The notes beneath the pieces were generated by a model, which worked only from the letters and a program-made list of their open reading frames with translations, was not told the DNA's origin and did not search any database. Below are positions 6,329-14,662 of a DNA stretch of 27,803 nucleotides, one piece after another (within the stretch, counting starts at the first letter, position 1; every line of letters starts with the position of its first letter). Made by a program: the position numbers and the translations under genes. Origin of the DNA: Oscillospiraceae bacterium (lineage in GTDB: Bacteria; Bacillota; Clostridia; Oscillospirales; Acutalibacteraceae). The stretch is taken from assembly GCA_009783605.1 (NCBI GenBank), contig WRDE01000001.1, forward strand, positions 1 to 27,803, in the 5' to 3' direction.

Positions 6329-6357
6329 TTGACAAAATACCCAAAAAGTTGTAATGT
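6329..6357 (+). promoter_or_regulatory. promoter of cvpA
   Basis: -35 TTGACA (6329-6334), 17-bp spacer, -10 TAATGT (6352-6357), 51 bp before the start codon. Confidence 0.75.
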
Positions 6358-6408
6358 TATTTAGATATAAAATAAAATATCCATATACAGTGAAAGGAGC
6401 GGCGGAAA

Positions 6409-7143
6409 ATGGCATATCTGCTGGACTTTGCGGCCATACTCATCATTGCCCTGTCGATATTTCTGGGGGTAAAAAAGGGGCTGGTACGCGCCTTGATTTC
6501 GATGGCGGGATTCCTGCTGGCGCTGACGCTGGCCGGATTTCTCTGCAAGCCGATGGCCGGCTGGATCTACGGCGGCTCGATGCAGGAGAAGGTGATTGCC
6601 GCCGCCGAAACCGAGATACAGAAGAGCGGCACCGACAAGGTGCTGGAGAATATCGACCGGATCGCGTCGGAGCTGCCGGTTCTCGGAGGGGCTTCGGGGA
6701 AAGACTGGGTCGACCATGACGGCCGCCGGGCGGACCTGAATCAGGCGTTAGCCAAGGAGTCGGCCCCCACCGCTCGCCGGGCCGCCGAGATAGCCGAGGA
6801 AAAGGTGCTGGGGCCGATCGCGGTGACATTGCTGACCATTTTATGCTTTATCATCCTCTTTATCCTGCTGAACGTGGCGGCCTGGCTGTTCGGCATTTTT
6901 GCCGGGAAAATTTTTAACCTGCCGGTTTTGAAAACCTTCAACAAAGCGGGCGGCGGCATATTCGGCGCGGTCCGCGGTCTTGTGCTGGCTGTCGGATTCG
7001 CCGTGATCGCCAGTGTTGTTGCTTCCGGCGGCAGCGAATGGCTGAGTACCGCGGATCTGAATGATTCATTATTCTGCAAGACGATCCTCGACTTGTTTGC
7101 CAGAAACGGGTTGTTGAGCCAGTTGATGTCCCTGTTACCCTGA
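6409..7143 (+). CDS. cvpA: CvpA family membrane protein
   Basis: 244 residues with four membrane segments at about 3-20, 27-47, 136-160 and 184-204. The CvpA signature is clear: DFAAILIIALSIFLGVKKGL at the N-terminus and GGGIFGAVRGLVLAVGFAVI near the last helix. Between helices 2 and 3 is a ~90-residue polar, charged region (60-130), longer than in many CvpA proteins and probably extracytoplasmic. CvpA proteins are needed for colicin V export in E. coli and affect envelope homeostasis in several bacteria; the molecular role is not settled. A GAAAGGAG site precedes the ATG. It follows repeat copy 2 with its own promoter; pgsA lies 86 bp downstream with a partial third repeat between. Confidence 0.85.
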   Translation: MAYLLDFAAILIIALSIFLGVKKGLVRALISMAGFLLALTLAGFLCKPMAGWIYGGSMQEKVIAAAETEIQKSGTDKVLENIDRIASELPVLGGASGKDWVDHDGRRADLNQALAKESAPTARRAAEIAEEKVLGPIAVTLLTILCFIILFILLNVAAWLFGIFAGKIFNLPVLKTFNKAGGGIFGAVRGLVLAVGFAVIASVVASGGSEWLSTADLNDSLFCKTILDLFARNGLLSQLMSLLP

Positions 7144-7182
7144 TAACCAACACATCCATAAACGCTCCGCGTTTGTCTGCGT
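7144..7182 (+). repeat. partial third copy of the stop-linked module
   Basis: Directly after the cvpA TGA, TAACCAACACAT matches TAATCAACACAT of copies 1 and 2. It is followed by a small hairpin (AAACGC 7160-7165, TCC loop, GCGTTT 7169-7174) and then GTCTGCG, as in copy 2 after its hairpin. The flanks are conserved but the stem differs, and the promoter half is absent. Confidence 0.5.
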
Positions 7183-7229
7183 TGCTACACAACTTTAGGA
7201 AACCAATTATTTATTATTTAGGAGTCGTT

Positions 7230-7796
7230 ATGTTGGTAGACGTAAAATTGACAGTACCCAATCTGCTGTCGTTGTTGCGTATCCTGCTGATACCCGTTTT
7301 CGTGGTGTTGTATCTGAGCAGCAGCGCGGAGAACTCCTGCCCGGCTTACTGGGCGTTCGGCGTGTTGTTTCTCTCCGGTGTGACGGATTTTCTCGACGGG
7401 ATTATCGCCAGAAAATTTAATCAGATCACCGATTTCGGCAAGTTACTCGACCCCATTGCTGATAAACTGACCCAGGTGGCGGTGGTGGTCGCTCTTGCCG
7501 TCCGCCATAACCAGTTGTTTATCCTGGCCGCCATCTGTGTTTTGAAGGAATTGATCCAGGGTATCGGCGGATTGCTGCTGCTGCGCAAAGGCGACGAGGT
7601 ACGGGGAGCGCGCTGGTTCGGTAAAGCGGCGACCTTTGTGTTTTATGGCGTGATGATCGCGATCGTGCTGATCCCGGACGAATATATGTCGGCGCCGCTG
7701 TTATACGGGCTGATCGCGCTGGTAGGCGCCGCGATGCTGGTCGCGTTTATCGGGTATATGAAGACGTTTATGACGGTGAGAAAAGATTTGAAATAA
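7230..7796 (+). CDS. pgsA: CDP-diacylglycerol-glycerol-3-phosphate phosphatidyltransferase
   Basis: 188 residues with several membrane helices. The CDP-alcohol phosphotransferase motif is complete: TDFLDGIIARKFNQITDFG followed by KLLDPIADK, giving the D-G-x2-A-R-x8-G-x3-D-x3-D pattern with Asp53/56/74/78 as metal ligands. It makes phosphatidylglycerol phosphate from CDP-diacylglycerol and glycerol 3-phosphate in the membrane, the first committed step to phosphatidylglycerol. PgsA is preferred over phosphatidylserine or cardiolipin synthases because of the N-terminal TVPNLLSLLRILLIPVFV start typical of PgsA. The frame is open from 7173, but the TAGGAG site lies just before the ATG at 7230 and the family start fits there. 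A heptamer foldback begins at the base after its stop codon. Confidence 0.9.
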   Translation: MLVDVKLTVPNLLSLLRILLIPVFVVLYLSSSAENSCPAYWAFGVLFLSGVTDFLDGIIARKFNQITDFGKLLDPIADKLTQVAVVVALAVRHNQLFILAAICVLKELIQGIGGLLLLRKGDEVRGARWFGKAATFVFYGVMIAIVLIPDEYMSAPLLYGLIALVGAAMLVAFIGYMKTFMTVRKDLK

Positions 7797-7856
7797 TTTA
7801 GGGCTTAGGGGTTAAAAAGGGGTTTGATGCGTAATTTCTATTCCCTAACCCCTATA
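7797..7856. repeat. foldback heptamer element between pgsA and clpE
   Basis: The left arm has TTTAGGG, CTTAGGG, GTTAAAA (7797-7817), starting at the base after the pgsA stop; the right arm has CCCTAAC, CCCTATA (7843-7856). TAGGGGTTA (7806-7814) and TAACCCCTA (7847-7855) are a perfect inverted pair. The right arm ends about 14 bp before the clpE start codon, leaving only a weak GTGGTG ribosome site there. Confidence 0.65.
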
Positions 7857-7870
7857 GTAGTGGTGACTGT

Positions 7871-10174
7871 ATGCTTTGTTCAAACTGTAAAAAACGCCCG
7901 GCGGTGGTTTTCATCACCCGGATGGAGGGGGATAAGACCACCAACGACGGGCTGTGCTTAAGCTGCGCCAAAACATTGGGGATCAAACCGGTCAACGATT
8001 TGATGTCCAAATTCGGCATATCGGATGAAGATATGGAGATGATGGACGAGCAGCTGGGAGAGATGATGGGGATACTGTCGGAGGACGAGGATTTCAGCCC
8101 CGGCGGCACCGGGACTTTTCCGCCGTTTTTGCAAAATTTGTTTGAAAAACACGATAAAGAGCGTCCCGGAGCGGAAGAAACGGCAAAATTAACCGGCGGC
8201 GATCCGAAATCAAAAACCGAATCCTCGGATAAAGAAAAAACCAAAGAGAACAAGAAAAAGGAAAAAAAGCGCAAATTTTTGCCCCAATACTGCGCCAACC
8301 TCACCGCTCAGGCCCGGAACGGGTCAATCACCCGGGTGGTGGGCCGGGAACGGGAGATCTACCGGGTGATGCAGATTTTGTCCCGCCGCACCAAGAACAA
8401 CCCCTGCCTGATCGGCGAACCGGGCGTCGGCAAGACTGCCATCGCCGAGGGGCTGGCGTTGCGGATCGCGGCCGGAAACGTCCCGCCGCGGCTGTTGGAC
8501 AAGGAATTGCATCTGCTGGATCTGACCGCGTTGGTGGCCGGCACCCAATTCCGCGGCCAGTTTGAGAGCCGGATCAAAGGGTTGGTGGACGAGGTCCGGG
8601 AAGAGGGAAATATCATCCTCTTTATTGATGAGGTACACAACTTAGTCGGCGCCGGCGACGCCGAGGGGTCGATGTCGGCCGCCAATATTTTAAAGCCGGC
8701 CCTTTCCCGGGGCGAGATACAGGTGATCGGCGCCACCACCTTCACCGAATACCGCAAACATATTGAGAAGGATTCGGCCCTCGAGCGCCGGTTCCAGCCG
8801 GTGACGGTGGAGGAGCCGTCGATTGACGATACGGTCAAAATGCTGTCCGGAATTAAAGAATATTACGAAGAATTTCATGGCGTGGTATTAGGCGACGAGG
8901 TGATACGCCAGGCGGTGGTATTGAGCGAGCGGTATATCACCGACCGGTTTTTGCCGGACAAAGCCATTGACTTAGTGGACGAGGCCTGCGCCGCCACCGC
9001 ATTGGAAAACCGCGATGCCGACCGGTATGCCGCGCTGATGAAAGAATTGAATGCGCTGCATACGATGGAGGAAACTGAACTGTCGGCCGAAGAGGTGGAC
9101 TATGAGCAGCTGGCGACGCTGCGGGCGGAGCTGATGCGGGCGGAGGCCGAATCGGCGGCGCTGAAAACCGCCGCTACCTCGGCACCGGTGACGCTGGCGC
9201 GGCTGGCCGACGTCATCGAGCTGTGGACCGGCATCCCCGCCTCCAAGGTACAGGAAAACGAGCTGTCCAAGCTGGCGGCGTTAGAGACTCATCTGCGGGA
9301 AAAGATTATCGGACAGGATGAGGCGGTAGCGGCGGTGGCGGCCGCCATCCGGCGTACCCGGGTCCAGATCTCCCCCCGCCGCCGGCCCGCGTCCTTCATT
9401 TTTGTCGGCCCCACCGGCGTCGGCAAGACCGAGTTGGTAAAGGTGCTGGCCGCCGAACTGTTCGATACGCCGGAGACGCTGATCCGGTTGGATATGTCGG
9501 AATTTATGGAAAAGCATTCGGTCTCCCGGATCATCGGCTCACCGCCGGGGTATGTGGGCTATGACGAAGCGGGCCAGCTGACCGAAAAGGTACGGCGAAA
9601 GCCCTATTCGGTGCTGCTGTTCGACGAAATCGAAAAGGCCCATCCCGACGTGCTGAACATTTTGCTGCAGATTCTGGACGAGGGCCGGGTTACCGACGCC
9701 CACGGACGGCGGATCAACTTTGAAAACACCGTGTTGGTCATGACCTCAAACGCCGGGTCGAAAAGCCAGGAGCTACTGATGGGATTTGGCCGCGGCAGCC
9801 GGGAGGCCTCCCGGGAAAAAGCCGAGCGGGCGCTGGCGGATCTTTTGCGCCCGGAATTTATCAGCCGGGTGGACGAGGTGGTGCATTTCGCCCCCCTCGG
9901 AGAACCGGAATACCGGAAGATCGCCGGGCTGATGCTGGAAGAGCTGCGCGGCCCGCTGGGTGAACGCGGCATCGGATTTGACTGGACCGAACAAGCGGTG
10001 GCGCTGCTGGCGCGGCAGGCGGCGGACGGCAAGCGCGGCGCCCGTGACCTGCGGATGGGGATCCGCCGGCAGGTAGAGGACCGGATCGCCACGCTGATGG
10101 TGGAGATGCCGGCGCAGCTCACCGGGTTGAAGGTGGCTGAGAGGGACGAAAAGATTGAGATTGAATATACATGA
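7871..10174 (+). CDS. clpE: ClpE-type AAA+ ATPase with N-terminal zinc finger
   Basis: 767 residues. The N-terminal zinc finger has Cys3, Cys6, Cys29 and Cys32 (CSNC and CLSC), the ClpE mark, in place of the double Clp-N repeat of ClpC. An acidic and then Lys-rich linker (60-135) follows. The first AAA+ domain has Walker A GEPGVGKT (182-189) and Walker B ILFIDE (249-254). A short middle segment around 385-430 looks like a UVR-type coiled coil. The second AAA+ domain has GPTGVGKT (513-520) and VLLFDE (581-586). MGF at 637-639 sits where ClpP-binding Clp ATPases carry their hydrophobic-Gly-hydrophobic tripeptide, so it should unfold substrates for ClpP. Family ClpE is a CtsR-controlled heat-shock protein in low-GC Firmicutes; no CtsR site, ctsR, mcsA or mcsB is seen here. 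It ends in a strong terminator. Confidence 0.92.
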   Translation: MLCSNCKKRPAVVFITRMEGDKTTNDGLCLSCAKTLGIKPVNDLMSKFGISDEDMEMMDEQLGEMMGILSEDEDFSPGGTGTFPPFLQNLFEKHDKERPGAEETAKLTGGDPKSKTESSDKEKTKENKKKEKKRKFLPQYCANLTAQARNGSITRVVGREREIYRVMQILSRRTKNNPCLIGEPGVGKTAIAEGLALRIAAGNVPPRLLDKELHLLDLTALVAGTQFRGQFESRIKGLVDEVREEGNIILFIDEVHNLVGAGDAEGSMSAANILKPALSRGEIQVIGATTFTEYRKHIEKDSALERRFQPVTVEEPSIDDTVKMLSGIKEYYEEFHGVVLGDEVIRQAVVLSERYITDRFLPDKAIDLVDEACAATALENRDADRYAALMKELNALHTMEETELSAEEVDYEQLATLRAELMRAEAESAALKTAATSAPVTLARLADVIELWTGIPASKVQENELSKLAALETHLREKIIGQDEAVAAVAAAIRRTRVQISPRRRPASFIFVGPTGVGKTELVKVLAAELFDTPETLIRLDMSEFMEKHSVSRIIGSPPGYVGYDEAGQLTEKVRRKPYSVLLFDEIEKAHPDVLNILLQILDEGRVTDAHGRRINFENTVLVMTSNAGSKSQELLMGFGRGSREASREKAERALADLLRPEFISRVDEVVHFAPLGEPEYRKIAGLMLEELRGPLGERGIGFDWTEQAVALLARQAADGKRGARDLRMGIRRQVEDRIATLMVEMPAQLTGLKVAERDEKIEIEYT

Positions 10175-10182
10175 GCAATTCA

Positions 10183-10214
10183 CAGCGGCTCCCTCCCGGA
10201 GCCGCTGTTTTTTT
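10183..10214 (+). terminator. intrinsic terminator of clpE
   Basis: CAGCGGCTCC (10183-10192), CTCCC loop, GGAGCCGCTG (10198-10207), then seven T residues; 8 bp after the clpE stop. Confidence 0.93.
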
Positions 10215-10215
10215 C

Positions 10216-10244
10216 TTGCCTTTTCTCCGCAGATGCGGTATACT
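10216..10244 (+). promoter_or_regulatory. promoter of the DUF975 gene
   Basis: -35 TTGCCT (10216-10221), 17-bp spacer, -10 TATACT (10239-10244), directly after the clpE terminator and 37 bp before the next start codon. Confidence 0.75.
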
Positions 10245-10281
10245 GCAATGGATACATTTTATTTAAAAAGGGGGGACGGCG

Positions 10282-11004
10282 ATGTTTCCGCGGTCGATCT
10301 TAAAAGAGCGCGCCAAAACCATGCTGCGCCGTAATTATTGGATCTGTCTGGCGGCCTGTCTGATGCTGCAGTCAGGCGGGTTTATCCCGGGATTTTTCTT
10401 TCCCGCGGTTATCAACCCTTTTGAAAACTATGCGGACAAAATCTTCGCGAGCGATCCGGAGCTTTCGGTGCTGGTGCCGGTACTGTTGATATTCGCGGGA
10501 TTTATTCTGATCTTGTCCGTGGGTATCAGCATTTTTGTCATGAGTGTATTGGAAGTCGGGGTGGCAAAATTTTTTCTCCACGCTTCCGGCGGGCAGGATG
10601 ATCTGGGGTTTCTCTTTGCCGGATTCAAAAAACCGTTCTATTTCCCGATCGTCAAGGCGATGGCATGGCGGATGCTGATGACTTTTTTATGGTCGCTGCT
10701 TTTTATTATCCCCGGCATCGTAAAGAGCTACGCCTATTCAATGGTGCCCTATCTGCTGGCGGAGAATCCGGGCAGGACGCCGCGGGAAGCGCTGGCGGAG
10801 AGCGAGCGGCTTACCGACGGATTTAAGATGGAGCTGTTTGTGCTGGATCTCTCTTTTATCGGCTGGACGCTTCTGGGGATACTCGCCTGCGGCGTGGGGG
10901 TATTGTTTGTGACCCCCTATATACAGGCGGCTAAAGCCGAAGCGTATCAGCAGCTCAGAGGATCTCCATATACACCGCCGCCCTATCCCACCTATTCCAT
11001 ATGA
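10282..11004 (+). CDS. DUF975 family integral membrane protein
   Basis: 240 residues with about five hydrophobic helices. The family pattern is clear: IIPGIVKSYAYSMVPYLLAE, then EALAESERLTDGFKMELFVL, then LSFIGWTLLG and a GVGVLFVTPYIQAAKAEAYQ end. DUF975 proteins are multi-helix membrane proteins of Firmicutes with no assigned biochemical role. The C-terminus is a short cytoplasmic Pro/Tyr-rich tail (YTPPPYPTYSI). An AAGGGGGG site precedes the ATG, and a sigma-A promoter lies just upstream. The next gene, an envelope phosphotransferase-like enzyme, starts 29 bp after its stop on the same strand with no terminator, so the two are probably one transcript and may both serve the cell envelope. 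Confidence 0.85.
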   Translation: MFPRSILKERAKTMLRRNYWICLAACLMLQSGGFIPGFFFPAVINPFENYADKIFASDPELSVLVPVLLIFAGFILILSVGISIFVMSVLEVGVAKFFLHASGGQDDLGFLFAGFKKPFYFPIVKAMAWRMLMTFLWSLLFIIPGIVKSYAYSMVPYLLAENPGRTPREALAESERLTDGFKMELFVLDLSFIGWTLLGILACGVGVLFVTPYIQAAKAEAYQQLRGSPYTPPPYPTYSI

Positions 11005-11033
11005 CAAAAACGAATGTAAAGGAATGAGTATAC

Positions 11034-13115
11034 ATGTTTACCGAAACCACCATCCGCCCGCGGGAACCCCGCCGGAATTATCTGGCGGCGGCGCTGCTGG
11101 TATCCGCAGCTTTCTCCTTCAACCTGATGGTGTTCGCGCCGTTGGACAGCTATCTCTCGAATGCCGCCGAATTCTGGTTCGGGCTGAATGATATCCTGCC
11201 GGTGGTCGGGCTGGCGTTTCTGGCGGTTTTCGCGGCCGGCTTTCTGCTGTGTTACCTGCTGCCCGGCCGGTTACGGTTAGTGGCGCTGGCGGTTACCTTT
11301 TCGGCGACGCTGGCGATGTATATACAGGGCAGCTTTTTGATGGGCGGTTATCCGCTGTTGGACGGCGAACCCATCGACTGGGGCGGGATGAAAACCACCG
11401 CTGTGTACAACACGCTGATCTGGCTCATCGTCTTTGCCCTGCCGATGGTGCTGGCATTTGCCCGGGAGAAAATGTTCAAAACCTTCGCCAGCGCCGTCAG
11501 CGGAATCATCATCGGCATCGGGGTGCTGACCCTGACCTTCTCGCTGGTCACTACCCCCTGGCCGACCGGCAACAACGTCTACCTCTCCACCGAGGGCCAG
11601 TTCAACATCCCCAAAAAGGGCGCCGTCGTCACCGTCCTGTCGGACACCTTTGAGAGCGGCTATCTCGAGCGGGCGCTGAAGGAATATCCTGAGCTGAAGG
11701 ATGATCTGGCCGGTTTCATCTTCTACCCCGATACCGCCGGCATATCCACCCTGACCTATCTGTCGATGGCGACGCTGATGACCGGCGAGGTGTTCCCGCT
11801 GGGCAAGGATATGAAATCCGGAATGGCCGATTGTTTCCAGAAAACCGGGTTTTACAGCCGGATGCGGGAATACGGCTATGACGTCCGGTATTATACCGAA
11901 AACAATTTTATGGACGAGAGCTATACCGGGGATATCGCCAACTTAGTCGCCGACAGCTCCTCCGCCAGCCCCGCTTCGGTCAAAATGGTCTCCAAATATC
12001 TGTATAAATACACGCTGTTCCGGGATATGCCCCATCTGCTGAAAAAATATTTTCTGGTGGACAACGCCGCGTTCGATTTTGCCCAGCGGCTGAGCGATTC
12101 GCCGATTTATTTAGTGGACGACGATGTGTTTTATGATACGCTGAAAAAAGACGGCGTCACCGCCGCGGGCGGTTCGGAATATATCCTCTACCATCTCAAC
12201 GGGATGCACGCGCCGAACACCCACGATAAAGACTTCCAAAAGGTCACGTATAAAGACGATGTCCCCTATGCCGAACGGCGGTATCAGGAGAGTCTCGGCC
12301 AGCTGACACTTTTCAAAGAATTTATCGCCCGGCTCAAAGCCGCCGGCTGTTATGACGATACCACCCTCATCTTCACCGCCGACCACGGACATCAGAACCG
12401 TTTCAACCCGGTATTTATGATCAAACCTGCCGGGGAAACCGCCCCGTTCCGGATCAATAACGCGCCGATTTCGTTGGTGACCGACTATCTGCCGCTGATC
12501 GAGGATCTCGCCGCCGGCCAGGGGCTGGAATCCGAATTTTTCGCCATCCCGGACAATCAGCCCCGGGACAGGTATGTCTATAACTACACCACCCGGGGCG
12601 GTTACGGCAAAACCGCCGTCAGCCGTTCAAAAATAAAGGTAGACGGCCATGCCGGCGATAAGGATGCCTATGTAGTCTGGCAGGACGAATATTTCGACAA
12701 CAGCGGCGCCCTCCCGGTCATCAAACCCGGAGATCCCATCCCGCTGACCGAGGACAGTGCCTATGCATTGGTGCTGGGATTCAGCGCCAAAAGCGCGCCG
12801 TTCTCCCGGACCGCGACCGTCACCTGCGATTTTGGCAGCGTACCGGAGCAGATGGACGCAAAATTGGCAGTCCAAAGGGTATTCGGCAGCAGCCAGCGGC
12901 TGAAAATCGAGGCCAACGGCTGCACCCTCTATGATGCCGCCGTCGCCGAAAGCGCCGTGTATGTCACCTTCAAAATAGGCCGTTCCGCTTTTAAGGACGG
13001 CAAGCTCACATTGGCGTTCACCTTCCCCGACGCGGTCAAAAATAACGACGACACCGAAATACTGGAACGGGTACGGTTCGATTCGTTTGTATTCGGGGAT
13101 TTGATATTGAAATAA
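11034..13115 (+). CDS. membrane-anchored alkaline-phosphatase-superfamily (LtaS/sulfatase-like) enzyme
   Basis: 693 residues. Five membrane helices lie within about 17-172, then a large extracytoplasmic domain, the layout of LtaS/OpgB-type enzymes. Catalytic-domain features: VVTVLSDTFESGYLER (198-213) with Asp204 and Thr205 as probable metal ligand and nucleophile, GISTLTYLSMATLMTGE (236-252), YHLNGMHAP (386-394), and the metal motif FTADHGH (447-453). The Thr nucleophile, with no CxPxR motif, argues for phosphotransfer (a head-group transferase) rather than a true formylglycine sulfatase. A further ~150 residues after 540 (beta-rich by appearance) have no recognised family. Substrate unknown: polyglycerol phosphate, phosphoethanolamine or similar are all possible. 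AAAGGA precedes the ATG. The guaB promoter overlaps its stop codon. Confidence 0.8.
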   Translation: MFTETTIRPREPRRNYLAAALLVSAAFSFNLMVFAPLDSYLSNAAEFWFGLNDILPVVGLAFLAVFAAGFLLCYLLPGRLRLVALAVTFSATLAMYIQGSFLMGGYPLLDGEPIDWGGMKTTAVYNTLIWLIVFALPMVLAFAREKMFKTFASAVSGIIIGIGVLTLTFSLVTTPWPTGNNVYLSTEGQFNIPKKGAVVTVLSDTFESGYLERALKEYPELKDDLAGFIFYPDTAGISTLTYLSMATLMTGEVFPLGKDMKSGMADCFQKTGFYSRMREYGYDVRYYTENNFMDESYTGDIANLVADSSSASPASVKMVSKYLYKYTLFRDMPHLLKKYFLVDNAAFDFAQRLSDSPIYLVDDDVFYDTLKKDGVTAAGGSEYILYHLNGMHAPNTHDKDFQKVTYKDDVPYAERRYQESLGQLTLFKEFIARLKAAGCYDDTTLIFTADHGHQNRFNPVFMIKPAGETAPFRINNAPISLVTDYLPLIEDLAAGQGLESEFFAIPDNQPRDRYVYNYTTRGGYGKTAVSRSKIKVDGHAGDKDAYVVWQDEYFDNSGALPVIKPGDPIPLTEDSAYALVLGFSAKSAPFSRTATVTCDFGSVPEQMDAKLAVQRVFGSSQRLKIEANGCTLYDAAVAESAVYVTFKIGRSAFKDGKLTLAFTFPDAVKNNDDTEILERVRFDSFVFGDLILK

Positions 13116-13135
13116 ATTTTAAAGCAGGATATACT
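13107..13135 (+). promoter_or_regulatory. guaB promoter
   Basis: -35 TTGAAA (13107-13112), 17-bp spacer, -10 TATACT (13130-13135); the -35 abuts the stop codon of the preceding gene. No purine-riboswitch-like structure fits the 38-bp gap to the guaB start. Confidence 0.7.
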
Positions 13136-13173
13136 GATAAAATAAACTCATTTATAAAAAGGGGGACGACGAG

Positions 13174-14649
13174 ATGGTAAACACCAACGCGGGCGAAAAG
13201 TTTCTAAAAGAAGGGCTGACCTTTGACGATGTACTGCTGATCCCGGCGAAATCCGATATCCTGCCGAAGGATATCCAAATCAGCACCCGCCTCACCCGCC
13301 GGATCGCGCTGAACACGCCGTTGATGACGGCGGCGATGGACACCGTCACCGAGACCCGGATGGCCATCGCCATCGCCCGGGAGGGCGGCATCGGCGTCAT
13401 CCACAAAAATATGCCGATCGAGCAGCAGGCCGACCAGGTCGACCGGGTCAAACGCTCCGAAAACGGTGTTATCGTCAACCCCTTCTTCCTCTCTCCGGAT
13501 CACCGGGTTTCCGACGCCAATGAGCTGATGGGCAAATATAAAATCTCCGGCGTGCCGATCTGCCGGGACGGCAAGTTGGTCGGCATCCTTACCAACCGGG
13601 ATATGCGGTTCCTCACCGATTTCAACGAGCGGATCGAGGAGGTCATGACCAAGGAGAACTTGGTCACCGCGCCGGTCGGCACCACGCTGGAGCAGGCGCA
13701 GGAGATATTGCGGCAGCACCGGATCGAGAAGCTGCCGATCGTTGACGGTAACGGGTTCTTAAAAGGACTTATTACCATCAAGGACATAGAAAAAGCGGTC
13801 AAATATCCCCAGTCTGCCCGGGACGCCGGCGGCCGGCTGCTCTGTGCCGCCGCTATCGGCGCTACAGCCGACGTGCTGGACCGTGCCGCCGCGCTGGCCG
13901 GCGCACAGGTGGACGCGCTGGTGCTGGATTCAGCCCACGGGCACAGCGAAAATATCCTGCGGACGATTGCGGCGGTCAAGGCCGCCTTCCCGGACATCTC
14001 GCTGATTGCCGGCAACATCGCCACCGCCGAGGGGGCCGAGGCGCTGATCGCCGCCGGCGCCGACGCGGTCAAGGTCGGTATCGGCCCCGGCTCCATCTGC
14101 ACCACCCGGGTGGTGGCCGGTATCGGTATGCCCCAGATCACCGCCATCTACGACGCCGCCTGCGCCGCCGCGAAATACGGCGTCCCGGTCATCGCCGACG
14201 GCGGGGTCAAATATTCCGGCGACTTGGTCAAAGCCATTGCCGCCGGCGCCGACGTGGTGATGGTGGGCTCGTTGGTGGCCGGCTGCGAGGAGTCGCCGGG
14301 GGACACCGAGCTGTATCAGGGCCGCCAGTTCAAGGTCTACCGCGGGATGGGCAGCCTCGGCGCCATGTCGGGCGGCAGCCGCGACCGGTATTTTCAGGAG
14401 GATAACAAAAAGCTGGTACCGGAGGGTGTCGAGGGCCGGGTCCCGTTTAAGGGGCCGCTGTCCGACACCGTATTCCAGCTGATGGGCGGCCTGCGGTCGG
14501 GCATGGGCTACTGCGGCTGCCCGGATATCGCCACCCTCCAGCGCACCGGGCAGTTTACCCGGATCACCGGCGCAGGATTGCGGGAGAGCCACCCCCACGA
14601 TATCGCGATTACCAAGGAGGCGCCGAACTATTCTGTGGGGACGGTTTGA
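13174..14649 (+). CDS. guaB: inosine-5'-monophosphate dehydrogenase
   Basis: 491 residues, standard length. N-terminal barrel half starts EGLTFDDVLLIPAKSDILP; a CBS-domain pair follows at about 95-210 (KISGVPICRDGKLVGILTNR and RIEKLPIVDGNGFLKGLIT); then the second barrel half with the IMP-binding loop GPGSICTTRVVAGIGMPQ, catalytic Cys309, and ADGGVKYSGD and MGSLGAMSGGS regions. It oxidises IMP to XMP with NAD+, the committed step to GMP, in the cytoplasm; CBS domains sense adenine/guanine nucleotides. An AAGGGGGA site precedes the ATG. It has its own promoter and terminator and no purine-gene neighbours. Confidence 0.97.
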   Translation: MVNTNAGEKFLKEGLTFDDVLLIPAKSDILPKDIQISTRLTRRIALNTPLMTAAMDTVTETRMAIAIAREGGIGVIHKNMPIEQQADQVDRVKRSENGVIVNPFFLSPDHRVSDANELMGKYKISGVPICRDGKLVGILTNRDMRFLTDFNERIEEVMTKENLVTAPVGTTLEQAQEILRQHRIEKLPIVDGNGFLKGLITIKDIEKAVKYPQSARDAGGRLLCAAAIGATADVLDRAAALAGAQVDALVLDSAHGHSENILRTIAAVKAAFPDISLIAGNIATAEGAEALIAAGADAVKVGIGPGSICTTRVVAGIGMPQITAIYDAACAAAKYGVPVIADGGVKYSGDLVKAIAAGADVVMVGSLVAGCEESPGDTELYQGRQFKVYRGMGSLGAMSGGSRDRYFQEDNKKLVPEGVEGRVPFKGPLSDTVFQLMGGLRSGMGYCGCPDIATLQRTGQFTRITGAGLRESHPHDIAITKEAPNYSVGTV

Positions 14650-14662
14650 TGATAAAAAAATG

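Larger units (their letters stand above)
6126..6357 (+). repeat. direct repeat module, copy 2 (terminator + promoter)
   Basis: Begins exactly at the TAA of the dockerin-MltG gene and repeats the order of 4825-5053: TCAACACAT, GC hairpin, GACGCATATAGTCGG, TTTAACACATGGGATACTTC, a diverged middle, ATGTCGAAAAA and a TTGACA-17-TAATGT promoter. Note that the hairpin loop is AA here and TT in copy 1 while the stems are the same. Confidence 0.85.

Noticed and set aside
13136..13173. Purine riboswitch ahead of guaB
   Set aside because: The gap between promoter and start is too short and no aptamer-like pairing is visible.
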